NCBI GenBank assembly: GCA_009827215.1
Contig: WUAJ01000044.1
Location: 1-13,290, forward strand
Length of the DNA stretch: 13,290 bases
Source: Phycisphaeraceae bacterium
Lineage (GTDB): Bacteria > Planctomycetota > Phycisphaerae > Phycisphaerales > UBA1924
Direction of reading: 5' to 3'
Shown: positions 1 to 6,753 of the stretch, in pieces
How positions within the stretch are numbered: position 1 is the stretch's first letter
Layout: each line of letters opens with the position of its first letter
Translations under genes and position numbers: made by a program
The notes under the pieces: model-generated
Databases searched by the model: none
What the model saw: only the letters and a program-made list of their open reading frames with translations
What the model was told of the DNA's origin: nothing

Positions 1-379
1 AGGGGGCGAGCTGGGACCATGAGCCGGTGTCGGTGATGATGATCCCATCGGGATCGAGGACGGCGGGCGCGGGTTGGGGCGGATCGATGAGGCGGAACTT
101 GGTAGGGATCGCCATCTTCGCGCCCCATTCGGGCATGGGGGCGGCGTACCAGCATTCAGCGGCGGAGACGGCACCGGTGGTTCCTCTTGTGTGATTGATT
201 GCTCGCGCGAGTGCGAGGGTGGATCCGAGCGCGTCGCCGTCGGGTTTGGTGTGGGTGAGGAGGACGAGGGTTTCTTGCTTCGCGATCCAGTCGGCGATGG
301 ATTTGGCGTCGGTGGTGGAGGTCCACATGGATGCGGGGTCTTCGTTGGATGCGTTTGGGGCGCTGGCTTGCACGGTCAT
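1..379 (-). CDS. DHH-family phosphoesterase, NrnA-like (N-terminal part, cut by window start)
   Basis: The reading frame begins at ATG 379 and stays open to the left edge, giving 126 residues. Residues 43-53 (HTKPDGDALGS) match DHH motif I (H-x3-D-x-D), and residues 115-124 (ITDTGSWSQL) match the second conserved Asp motif. These residues bind the two catalytic metal ions. In this family (bifunctional oligoribonuclease / pAp phosphatase NrnA and relatives) the enzyme degrades short RNAs and 3'-phosphoadenosine 5'-phosphate in the cytoplasm. The DHHA1 substrate-binding domain would lie outside the window, so the exact subfamily cannot be decided. There is no clear Shine-Dalgarno before the ATG. 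The preceding gene on the same strand stops 63 bp upstream, so co-transcription is possible. The family call is secure; the precise substrate is inferred. Confidence 0.85.
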   Translation of the reverse strand, partial: MTVQASAPNASNEDPASMWTSTTDAKSIADWIAKQETLVLLTHTKPDGDALGSTLALARAINHTRGTTGAVSAAECWYAAPMPEWGAKMAIPTKFRLIDPPQPAPAVLDPDGIIITDTGSWSQLAP

Positions 380-442
380 AGAGACATGGTATCGGCGGAT
401 GTGGGTTGGTGCCGAGTGATATGTATTTCTGTTGTGGAATCG

Positions 443-1657
443 TTATCCCTGCAATCGATGCTGGTCGTCTGGGTCATCTGCGAGTGGGATGCTGTCTCGG
501 TGCTCGTCGTAGGACAGTGGGGGCGGGGCTTTGGTTGGGCCGTCGCTGATTGGTGAGTCGAGGTTTGGTCTGTGGGTGACCTGTCCTCCTGTGGAGTCGG
601 CCATTTGGATCGGGGTGTCGTCGTGGCGTGGGGCGTCGAGCGCGGGATCGCGGATTCCCATGATGCCGTCTGATGAGCCGTAGGCTTCTCCGCATTCTGG
701 GCAGCGTCCTGTGAAGGCGAGTCCTTCGAGGTTGTAGCCGCAGTATTCGCAGTTGGTTTGGTTGGAGATCGAGGACTGATGGTTCATCTGGTTCTCGATA
801 CGCTTGGCGAGGCGGATGTGTTTGTCGGCGCTGATGCGTTGGTGACTGAGCGCCCAGTTGAGAACAACGCTCATGCGGAACATCGACCAGAAGAAGACGA
901 CGGTTGCTCCGAAGCAGAAGACTGTGGTCCAGATGAACACAAATCGTGCGGGGTCGGATGCTGGGAAGTTGGTCATTGAGATGAGGCGCGAGATGACGGC
1001 GAGGACTCCGAAGACCATCATGACCCACGCGGTGGCGCGGAGTCTCGTAGCGAGTCGGTCATCGGCGGCCCAGTACGCGAGCTCGGCGAAGTAGACACAC
1101 GCGGGGATGAGTCCGATCCATGCGATGAGTCCGACAGATGCGATCGCGATGCGATGGAACATCGAGACATTCCCTGTCTGCGCGATCATCGCGGCGGAGA
1201 CGATGAGAAGGATCCAGGTTGGCCAAGCGAATGAGATCAGACGGATTGCTTTGACGAGCGTTGTATTGTCGAGGACTGGGTCGTGGGAGACAGTGTCCAT
1301 CCCTTTGCGTGAACGCGTGATCATCCAGACCCCAGCGGTCCAGCATCCGCTCGCGAGCACGAACATCGCGAACGCAAGAGGGACGATCATGCTCTTGGTT
1401 CCCGATCCGATACCAGCAGCTGCCGGGCCGGCGAGTCCTCCGATCAGCGCAATCATGCACAGGAGGAATCCGTAGCGGATCCACTGGATGTACCAAGAGG
1501 GCGCTTGGAAGCTCTTGGTTGCTTGTCGGATGTTCTTTGATCGGCGTGCTGAGCTATGACCACACTCGGGGCACTTGGTTCCGAGTGGGAGTCCTGCGAG
1601 GGAATAGCCGCAGGAATCGCAGGATTGACTCAGGTTGTCGGATTGTTCATAACTCAT
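443..1657 (-). CDS. Membrane protein with a zinc ribbon at each end
   Basis: A 404-residue protein of unknown function. Residues 13-32 carry C13-x2-C16 ... C29-x2-C32 in the context CGYSLAGL...CPECG. Residues 303-322 repeat the pattern (C303, C306, C319, C322; CGYNLEGL...CPECG). Both look like four-cysteine zinc ribbons. Between them are about six hydrophobic segments, roughly residues 62-86, 90-112, 138-160, 168-195, 206-228 and 238-268. The last ~78 residues are polar, proline-rich and probably disordered. With an even number of helices, both ribbons should lie on the same side, presumably the cytoplasm. Proteins with this 'CGYxLxGL...CPECG' signature are familiar from planctomycetes, but I know of no assigned role. 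The start is the first ATG before ribbon 1, without a clear Shine-Dalgarno. The NrnA-like gene follows 63 bp downstream. Confidence 0.85.
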   Translation of the reverse strand: MSYEQSDNLSQSCDSCGYSLAGLPLGTKCPECGHSSARRSKNIRQATKSFQAPSWYIQWIRYGFLLCMIALIGGLAGPAAAGIGSGTKSMIVPLAFAMFVLASGCWTAGVWMITRSRKGMDTVSHDPVLDNTTLVKAIRLISFAWPTWILLIVSAAMIAQTGNVSMFHRIAIASVGLIAWIGLIPACVYFAELAYWAADDRLATRLRATAWVMMVFGVLAVISRLISMTNFPASDPARFVFIWTTVFCFGATVVFFWSMFRMSVVLNWALSHQRISADKHIRLAKRIENQMNHQSSISNQTNCEYCGYNLEGLAFTGRCPECGEAYGSSDGIMGIRDPALDAPRHDDTPIQMADSTGGQVTHRPNLDSPISDGPTKAPPPLSYDEHRDSIPLADDPDDQHRLQG

Positions 1658-1779
1658 ACCAAGACCCGATGCTCTCTTCTATTTCACTGTACCCGATCTG
1701 GGGCGATTGGTTGCTTTGGGACGCTGCGGAGAGCTTCCTGAGCAATCATCGGTGATTTTGGGGTGTGCCATCACAAACA

Positions 1780-1801
1780 GACGGCTCTTGAGGGAGCCGT
1801 C
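1780..1801 (-). terminator. Probable terminator of the secretin-N-like gene
   Basis: GACGGCTC (1780-1787) pairs perfectly with GAGCCGTC (1794-1801) around a 6-nt loop. Read leftward, the hairpin begins about 36 nt after the stop codon of the exported secretin-N-like gene and is followed by a weak T-rich stretch (TGTTTGTGATG). The stem is strong but the U-tract is poor, so termination may be inefficient. Confidence 0.5.
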
Positions 1802-1836
1802 CGCAGAGAGAGGTCTTGGGATTTTTGTGGAGATGA

Positions 1837-2718
1837 TTACGGCTTGCGCATCGCGGGATCGGGTTTGACTTGGATCCAGCGTTGATCGCCCTTGGCGCGG
1901 ACGGTGTGGAGTCGTGCCGGCCAGAAGTCGTATCCGACGATCTGGCGGTGGATGTAGTCTGGGGCGTTGATCACGAGTGATGTGCCGTAGACGGTGAGGG
2001 AGGCGCCGTCGCCTCCAGCGTTTGCCCATTGGTCTGGTTCGACGCTGGACTCGAGGAGGTCGATGATGCGCTGCGAGCGATCGGCGGAGGACTCGATCTG
2101 GATCTGTGTGCCACCACCTGAGAAGGGGCTCTGTCCTCCGCTGCTTCCTCCGGAGCTTTGGATGTTGAACTGCGGCGCGTTGTCAAAGTCAGGGACGACC
2201 ATGATGAGGTCGGCGATGTCGTAGAGCTCGATGCGTTGGTTCTCGTTGAGGACGGTCTTTGGTCCACATTCGATGGAACCGATGTCGGTGAACTGCCAGG
2301 TGTATTCCTCTCCGATCGCTTCAATGCGTTCTGCTTTTTTGAGCACGCGTTCGAGGACGGTGATGGCGGGCACATTGGTCACTCGGAGCGAGAGGAGGGT
2401 GTCGGGGTCCATACCTGTGGAGGCGATGCCGTCGAGGTAGATCGGTTCGATCTGGGCTTCGGTGACATCGATGAGGAAGTTGATGATGTCTTCGAGCGGT
2501 TGGTCTTCGACATCGAGGGTGATGGGTTTGGACATTTGGCGGAGCGTGTTTGCTTTCTCTTGAGACTCGCTCTGGTTGGTTGATGCGGTGGTCTCATCGG
2601 CGAGGAATCCGAGGACGCCGGTGGTCGAGATGACCGCGGGGGCGCTGAGTGATCCGAGCGCTGCGGCGAGCATGGAGCATGCTGTGATGCGTGGGTTGTT
2701 GCGAGGTGTGTGCGTCAT
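1837..2718 (-). CDS. Exported protein with secretin-N / STN-like domain
   Basis: A 293-residue protein with a probable Sec signal: positively charged start, then a hydrophobic run at about residues 12-40. Residues 65-127 (from PITLDVEDQPLEDIINFL, then LLSLRVTNVPAITVLERVL) follow the pattern of the short N-terminal domain of secretins and TonB receptors (STN). In such proteins this domain has a small alpha/beta fold and protein-binding roles in the periplasm. Residues 163-182 (IELYDIADLIMVVPDFDNAP) match the 'YDVRDL' segment usually found after it. Residues 186-206 are a Gly/Ser-rich linker. Residues 211-262 have the form of a second small domain. No secretin barrel domain follows, so it is not a pore protein itself. 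A good Shine-Dalgarno (AGGAG, 8 nt before the ATG) fixes the start. The neighbours give no clue to a partner. Domain call is moderately sure; function unknown. Confidence 0.75.
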   Translation of the reverse strand: MTHTPRNNPRITACSMLAAALGSLSAPAVISTTGVLGFLADETTASTNQSESQEKANTLRQMSKPITLDVEDQPLEDIINFLIDVTEAQIEPIYLDGIASTGMDPDTLLSLRVTNVPAITVLERVLKKAERIEAIGEEYTWQFTDIGSIECGPKTVLNENQRIELYDIADLIMVVPDFDNAPQFNIQSSGGSSGGQSPFSGGGTQIQIESSADRSQRIIDLLESSVEPDQWANAGGDGASLTVYGTSLVINAPDYIHRQIVGYDFWPARLHTVRAKGDQRWIQVKPDPAMRKP

Positions 2719-2994
2719 CGTGGTGACTCCTGCGGATCGTGTTTGTGTCCCGTATTCTCGTCGTGTGCATCGCTACGAAGCGATCGGCATCGATCCATGT
2801 GCTGATCTGCTTGCGACGAACTGCTGGCGATCCGAGTGTGCGGTCTCGATCATACCAGATATGGGTCGATACGCAGCATGGAAAGTATTGGATCCCTGCG
2901 ATCCTGAGGATCGGGGCTCATGGCGTGGGAATAGGGTAAATAAAGCGGGTTTGTAGTCGTAAATGCATGTTTTGCATGGGGATAGGAGGGGAAG
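2719..2994. other. Non-coding gap between exported protein and tRNA
   Basis: No convincing gene lies here on either strand. The left end should hold the promoter of the secretin-N-like gene, but I cannot pick a clear -35/-10 pair. Small hairpins are visible: ATCGCT/AGCGAT around 2768-2783, CGATCC/GGATCG around 2898-2912, and ATGCA/TGCAT at 2963-2977. The last, read leftward, sits 18 nt past the tRNA 3' end and is followed by TTT, so it may be a weak tRNA terminator. Confidence 0.4.
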
Positions 2995-3067
2995 AGCCAC
3001 CTGCGAGACTTGAACTCGCGACCTAAGCTTTACGAAAGCTTCGCTCTACCGACTGAGCTAAGGTGGC
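2995..3067 (-). tRNA. tRNA-Thr (anticodon CGU)
   Basis: A complete cloverleaf reads leftward. Acceptor stem GCCACCT pairs with AGGTGGC. The D arm is GCTCAGTCGGTAGAGC. The anticodon stem AAGCT/AGCTT encloses TTCGTAA, giving anticodon CGU at 3034-3032 for the Thr codon ACG. The T arm is GCGAG-TTCAAGT-CTCGC. The discriminator base is T, and the following bases CTTC show that CCA is not encoded, so it must be added after transcription. A TATCAT hexamer (3111-3106), about 39 nt before the 5' end, is a candidate -10 box; no clear -35 accompanies it. The gene lies behind the terminator of the upstream protease gene, so it probably has its own promoter. Confidence 0.97.
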
Positions 3068-3154
3068 GTTCTCAGCGATTGAAAGCCTTGGCTCGCTGCA
3101 GAGGGATGATAGACCTTGCGGTGGGTTTTGGGCTAGGGGGTTGGAGTATGACAC

Positions 3155-3188
3155 GAATGAAAAAGCACCCCTGAAGTCACAGGGGTGC
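3155..3188 (-). terminator. Rho-independent terminator of the M43-type protease gene
   Basis: GCACCCCTG (3165-3173) and CAGGGGTGC (3180-3188) form a perfect 9-bp stem with a 6-nt loop. Read leftward, the stem is followed at once by TTTTTCATTC. It begins 28 nt after the protease stop codon and separates that gene from the tRNA. Confidence 0.88.
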
Positions 3189-3215
3189 ATTCGTAGTGGA
3201 GTTTTTGATGCCGGA

Positions 3216-4460
3216 TTATGGGCAGCCGGCGCTATAGATTGCGAGGTACTGGGAGATGTCGAGGAAGTTGAGGGCGCCATCGTTGTTCAGGTCCGCGGCG
3301 AGGTTGCCGGAGCTGAACTGGGTGAGGTAGGTGGAGATGTCGCTGAAGTTCAATGAACCGAATGGCGCGACGAGGTCGGCTTCGTTGCATGGACCTGCCG
3401 CGAGGGTGTAGAGGTCTGGACGGTAGTTGATGAGTGTGCAACGCATGCGGTTGGCTTGTTCTGGGGTGAACTTGTTCATGCAGCGGTCATCGGCGTAGTC
3501 CATGTAGTTGTCAAATGGAGCTGGTTGGCCGCACGAGTTGCGTGAACCTGGGCATCCGAAAGTTGGGCTGCTTTCAGGGTTGGTGTCCACGATGAGGTCA
3601 CCTGAGGTGTAGGTGTTTGAGCATCCTCCTGAGAAGGTGTGGGCGAGACCGAGGTAGTGACCGACCTCGTGGGTGCCTGTGCGTCCGAGGTTGAATGGTG
3701 CGAGGGGCGCGTTGGCTCCGAAGGTGGAGTGGAGGACAACGACGCGGTCGGCGTTGGATCCGACGATACCGCCTTGCGGCAGATTCGGGACATATCCGAG
3801 GTTGCCGCTGGCGCTGTTGGTGTAGATGTTGAGGTAGCGGTCGGTGTCCCATGCGAGGGAGTTCCAATAGGATCCGCCGTCGTTGAACCAGGTGTTGTTG
3901 GTGGAGCGTGTGATTCCTGTGGTTGGGTTGCCTTGGGGATCGAACTCGGCGAGGTAAAACTCGATTTGGGTGTCGGTTCCTGGTGCGCCGTTTGATCCTG
4001 CGATCGCGAGGAAGTCCTCATTGAGGATGTCGATCTGTGACTGGACGCGGGAATCGGACATCGCGCCGGTGCCGCCTGTGGTTTGGATGACATGGACGAC
4101 GACTGGGATGCGGTACTTCTCAACAGATGGATCATACTCGGGCATGATGCGCGTGCGGCTGAGCGTGCAGTCGGACGGGGTTCCTGCGGGTTCGTTGAGG
4201 CCATCGATGAGTTGAGGGTCTAGGGGGTTAACGCCGCAGCGGGTGCCGTGCTGATGGAAGTATCCGGACTGCGCGACTTCCTCCCATGAGTTGTAGGTGA
4301 AGCCGTCGATGATGATCTCGTTGTCGGAGATGATCTGGAAGTTTGGATTCGGATTGATGTCCTGGTCCACATGGACGGCTTTGGAGTCGGCTTGTGGAGC
4401 GGATGTTGCAGGAGCGAGACCGGCACCTGCGAGTGCAAGGGTAACGAACGCAGTCAGCAT
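3216..4460 (-). CDS. Secreted M43 (pappalysin/cytophagalysin-like) zinc metalloprotease with dockerin-like tail
   Basis: A 414-residue secreted protease. The first ~21 residues form a Sec signal (hydrophobic run, then PATSAPQ). The metzincin zinc site HEVGHYLGLAH is at residues 264-274: H264, H268 and H274 bind zinc, and E265 is the catalytic base. The Met-turn is at YMDY (319-322). Paired cysteines around 280-341 suggest disulfides, as in the M43 family. The propeptide is probably residues 22-115, with C75 or C98 as possible cysteine-switch residues (inferred). Residues 358-414 form a dockerin-like tail. One calcium loop is intact (DLNNDGALNFLD, 390-401) and the other degenerate (DLVAPFGSLNFSD, 362-374); the protein ends in GCP. 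Such tails are common on planctomycete exported proteins. The start is fixed by AGAGGA five nucleotides before the ATG. A strong terminator follows. Confidence 0.93.
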   Translation of the reverse strand: MLTAFVTLALAGAGLAPATSAPQADSKAVHVDQDINPNPNFQIISDNEIIIDGFTYNSWEEVAQSGYFHQHGTRCGVNPLDPQLIDGLNEPAGTPSDCTLSRTRIMPEYDPSVEKYRIPVVVHVIQTTGGTGAMSDSRVQSQIDILNEDFLAIAGSNGAPGTDTQIEFYLAEFDPQGNPTTGITRSTNNTWFNDGGSYWNSLAWDTDRYLNIYTNSASGNLGYVPNLPQGGIVGSNADRVVVLHSTFGANAPLAPFNLGRTGTHEVGHYLGLAHTFSGGCSNTYTSGDLIVDTNPESSPTFGCPGSRNSCGQPAPFDNYMDYADDRCMNKFTPEQANRMRCTLINYRPDLYTLAAGPCNEADLVAPFGSLNFSDISTYLTQFSSGNLAADLNNDGALNFLDISQYLAIYSAGCP

Positions 4461-4589
4461 GACTTTCCTCTTCTCTGAAGTTGGTTAGGGCGAGACCATC
4501 AGCAACAAATACACCACAGAACGGGTCGATGGGCAAGCGGATTGGGAATTGAACACGACGCCTGAATAGACGCATGGGTCTTTACGCCC

Positions 4590-4638
4590 ATCATACTGGG
4601 TAGTTCCAGAAAACAAAACAGAAAACAGGTCCGAAAAC
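4590..4638 (-). promoter_or_regulatory. Candidate promoter with 12-bp-spaced GAAAAC repeats upstream of the protease gene
   Basis: Read leftward, TATGAT (4595-4590) matches the -10 consensus at five of six bases; no good -35 precedes it. Just upstream, GAAAAC on the plus strand starts at 4609, 4621 and 4633, exactly 12 bp apart, with a related CAAAAC at 4614. The regular spacing suggests a regulator array near the -35 region, but it may be chance in an A-rich patch. This would give a leader of about 120 nt before the protease ATG. Confidence 0.3.
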
Positions 4639-4689
4639 ACTGGTATTCTGTGGGTAAATGCGAGTTGTTGATCTGGAATTTCGTTCTAG

Positions 4690-5523
4690 TTATTCGTCGG
4701 TTGGGACTGATGAGAGCTGGCGCTCTGCGTGACCGACTGAGTCGAAGTACGCGAGTTCGATCGCTTCGATGAAGCGTTTGTGCGGCGGCATTCCGAGTGC
4801 GGAACGGCGTTCGTCGAGTTTTTCAGCGTTCCAGATCACCGCGGATGGGACGGCTCGCATGACTCCGAACTCGTCCGGTGCCATGGTCATTTGGGTGCCG
4901 TAGATCTGAGGGTCTCCGCGAGAGAGGGAGACGCGGTCGGTCATGAGCGCGAGGAAGGCGCCTGGGAGTTCTCCCTGGTCGACTTGCTCTTTGATGAGCG
5001 CGAGGCACTGGGACTGGAACTCTGGATCGTGATCGGCGTGTTGGACAGCGATGTAGGCGCCTTGGACGGCTTTGAGACCGACCATTTGACGGGTTGGCCA
5101 ACCGAAACGCTCGATGATGGTTTCGAGGGTTTGGGCATGCTCTTTGTCGAACTGCGCGATCATGGTGAGCGCGTGGATGCGGTTGGGGTCTTCTTGCAAT
5201 GAAGCGGCGACGAGCTCAGCATCGCGGTCATAGATCGCTTCGAGCTCGGTGCGGACCTGCTCAAGCGTGGTGAGTGGAGCAAACTGCGGCGAAGTGAGTT
5301 GGGCTTGCTCGGGAGCGATTGTGCTCTGAGTCGGTTCTGCTTGTGGCTCGTTTGTAGCGATTTGGTCCGGCATGTCGTAGACTACACGCTGGACTTTGAC
5401 CTCGGATGAGCAGGCGCTGAGCGCGAGGACGGTGCCTGCGAAGGTGGTGAGGAGGAGAGAACGGCGTGTGGGGAGATGTGTACGCATGTGTGAACTATCG
5501 AATCGGATGGTGCGGCGTGGCAT
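4690..5523 (-). CDS. DUF6624-like lipoprotein
   Basis: A 277-residue lipoprotein. The RR-containing n-region and hydrophobic run end in the lipobox LSAC, with C38 the lipidated residue. A low-complexity Gln/Pro/Thr-rich linker follows (about 50-83). The main domain (about 86-258) has the DUF6624 pattern as I know it: GWPT (141-144), QHADHD (161-166), LMTDRV (193-198), PQIYGTQ (205-211) and LDERRSALGMPP (236-247). The family's function is not established. The His/Asp pairs could bind metal, but that is inference. Two starts are possible: ATG 5523, or ATG 5487, which gives a more typical 25-residue lipoprotein signal. Neither has a clear Shine-Dalgarno, so the shorter form is at least as likely. 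It diverges from the TPR gene; no terminator is visible before the next leftward gene, 229 bp away. Confidence 0.85.
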   Translation of the reverse strand: MPRRTIRFDSSHMRTHLPTRRSLLLTTFAGTVLALSACSSEVKVQRVVYDMPDQIATNEPQAEPTQSTIAPEQAQLTSPQFAPLTTLEQVRTELEAIYDRDAELVAASLQEDPNRIHALTMIAQFDKEHAQTLETIIERFGWPTRQMVGLKAVQGAYIAVQHADHDPEFQSQCLALIKEQVDQGELPGAFLALMTDRVSLSRGDPQIYGTQMTMAPDEFGVMRAVPSAVIWNAEKLDERRSALGMPPHKRFIEAIELAYFDSVGHAERQLSSVPTDE

Positions 5524-5551
5524 CTTGAATAGCGGTCAAACTTGCTTGTGA

Positions 5552-5590
5552 GTGATCACCAACCGGCATAATCGGCATGATCGGCACAAG
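5552..5590. repeat. Palindrome and triple 9-bp repeat between divergent genes
   Basis: GTGATCAC (5552-5559) is a perfect palindrome. It is followed by three head-to-tail 9-mers: CGGCATAAT (5564-5572), CGGCATGAT (5573-5581) and CGGCACAAG (5582-5590). They lie in the gap between the divergent DUF6624-like and TPR genes, so they could be regulator sites, but no regulator is identified. Confidence 0.35.
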
Positions 5591-5679
5591 TGTTTGGGAT
5601 GTCATTGATGCGTGGTGCGGGGTAGGGGGGAGAGTTCGGACGGGGGGTGGTCCGATATGAAACCGAGGCGTGGGAGGGC

Positions 5680-5688
5680 TGGTATACC
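5680..5688 (+). promoter_or_regulatory. Possible extended -10 promoter of the TPR gene
   Basis: TGGTATACC forms an extended -10 (TGn plus TATACC), 44 nt before the start codon of the TPR gene. No recognisable -35 lies at the expected distance, which is tolerable for extended -10 promoters. Evidence is motif only. Confidence 0.3.
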
Positions 5689-5732
5689 TATTCGTCCAAC
5701 CAGTCCGAACAGTTCCAAGTGGAGAATGAGAA

Positions 5733-6746
5733 ATGAACGCACTGAATCGAATGCTGATCGCTGTCCCTGTCTGCCTGTCCTTGTGTATGGCGGTGCCTGC
5801 CTACGGAGTGGAGGGGTTGACCGCTCCGACGATGAATGATGTGAATCAGGCGCTGCAGCAGAATGACTTTGCGGAGATGGAGCGTCTGTGCCGAGAGATC
5901 CTCGAGGAGAACGCTGAGCATGCGCAGGCGGTGTTTATGCTCGGCTACGCGCTGCACGCGCAGGGGGAGCTCGATGAGGCGGTACTCTACCACATCCGAG
6001 CGACTTCGTTCCCGGCGACAGCGCCGATCGCGTATTACAACCTTGGGTGTGCTCAGGCGCTCAAGGGGAACAGCGACCAAGCGTTTAAGGCGCTGGAGAA
6101 AGCGGTTGAGCTTGGTGTGACCAACGCGGCGCAGTATCGGGGGGACTCGGATCTGGAGTCGCTGCGGACAGATCAGCGTTGGAAAGGATTGCTGGACTCG
6201 ATGCAACCCAACCTGACGGCGAGCAGTTCGGCAGATGCGAAAGACAGCAAGGGAGCATCCAAGCACAAAGCGAGCGGTGTGACTCCGGAGGGGTTGCACT
6301 TCTGGGTCGGGGAGTGGGACTGCTACAACGCGAAAGACGGCAAGCGTGCAGGGACCAACACGCTCAGCTTCCGCGTCAATGGTTTGGTGATTCATGAAGA
6401 ATGGGAATCGACCGGCGGCTCGTATATGGGCGAGAGCTGGAACTTCTTTGATCCGATCAAGAAGGCATGGAAGCAGACCTGGGTTGGATCGGGTGGCGGC
6501 GTGACGCAGTTTGTCGCGGATAAGAAAACCGATGCCGAGGGCGTGATGTTCGTTGGTAAGGCGTTCAATCCGACGAATGTTGATGAGCGTCCGATGCACA
6601 AGATGCATGTACGCCCGATCCACGGCGGCATGGTGCGTCAGACCGGATCGTCGTCCACGGATGACGGTGTGACCTGGACGGTGAAATACGATCTGATTTA
6701 TGTGCCAAAGGGTGAAGCATTCGAGCTCGAAGATCTGAGTATCTGA
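5733..6746 (+). CDS. Secreted TPR protein with DUF1579-like C-terminal domain
   Basis: A 337-residue protein. The N-terminus is a Sec signal (about residues 1-25, cleavage likely after AYG). Residues 34-130 contain about three TPR-like helix pairs, best seen at 63-96 (HAQAVFMLGYALHAQGELDEA) and 98-128 (IAYYNLGCAQALKGNSDQAFKALEKAVEL). A Ser/Lys/Ala linker (161-182) leads to residues 187-337. There FWVGEWDCY, GTNTLSFRVNGLVIHEEW and MGESWNFFDPIKKAWKQTWV resemble the beta-barrel DUF1579 pattern, whose role is unknown. The TPR part probably binds a protein partner in the periplasm (inferred). The start has GGAG about 9 nt upstream. It ends 7 bp from the mutS stop codon, tail to tail, with no room for a terminator between them. 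Confidence 0.82.
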   Translation: MNALNRMLIAVPVCLSLCMAVPAYGVEGLTAPTMNDVNQALQQNDFAEMERLCREILEENAEHAQAVFMLGYALHAQGELDEAVLYHIRATSFPATAPIAYYNLGCAQALKGNSDQAFKALEKAVELGVTNAAQYRGDSDLESLRTDQRWKGLLDSMQPNLTASSSADAKDSKGASKHKASGVTPEGLHFWVGEWDCYNAKDGKRAGTNTLSFRVNGLVIHEEWESTGGSYMGESWNFFDPIKKAWKQTWVGSGGGVTQFVADKKTDAEGVMFVGKAFNPTNVDERPMHKMHVRPIHGGMVRQTGSSSTDDGVTWTVKYDLIYVPKGEAFELEDLSI

Positions 6747-6753
6747 TGCACAA

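Noticed and set aside
4461..4600. Possible riboswitch in the protease leader (ATGGG/CCCAT hairpin near 4574-4591)
   Set aside because: The stem is only 5 bp, overlaps the proposed -10 box and fits no riboswitch consensus I know.
5688..6623. Leftward 311-codon frame opposite the TPR gene
   Set aside because: It mirrors the codon pattern of the TPR gene, which has a signal peptide, a ribosome site and recognisable domains; the reverse frame has none.
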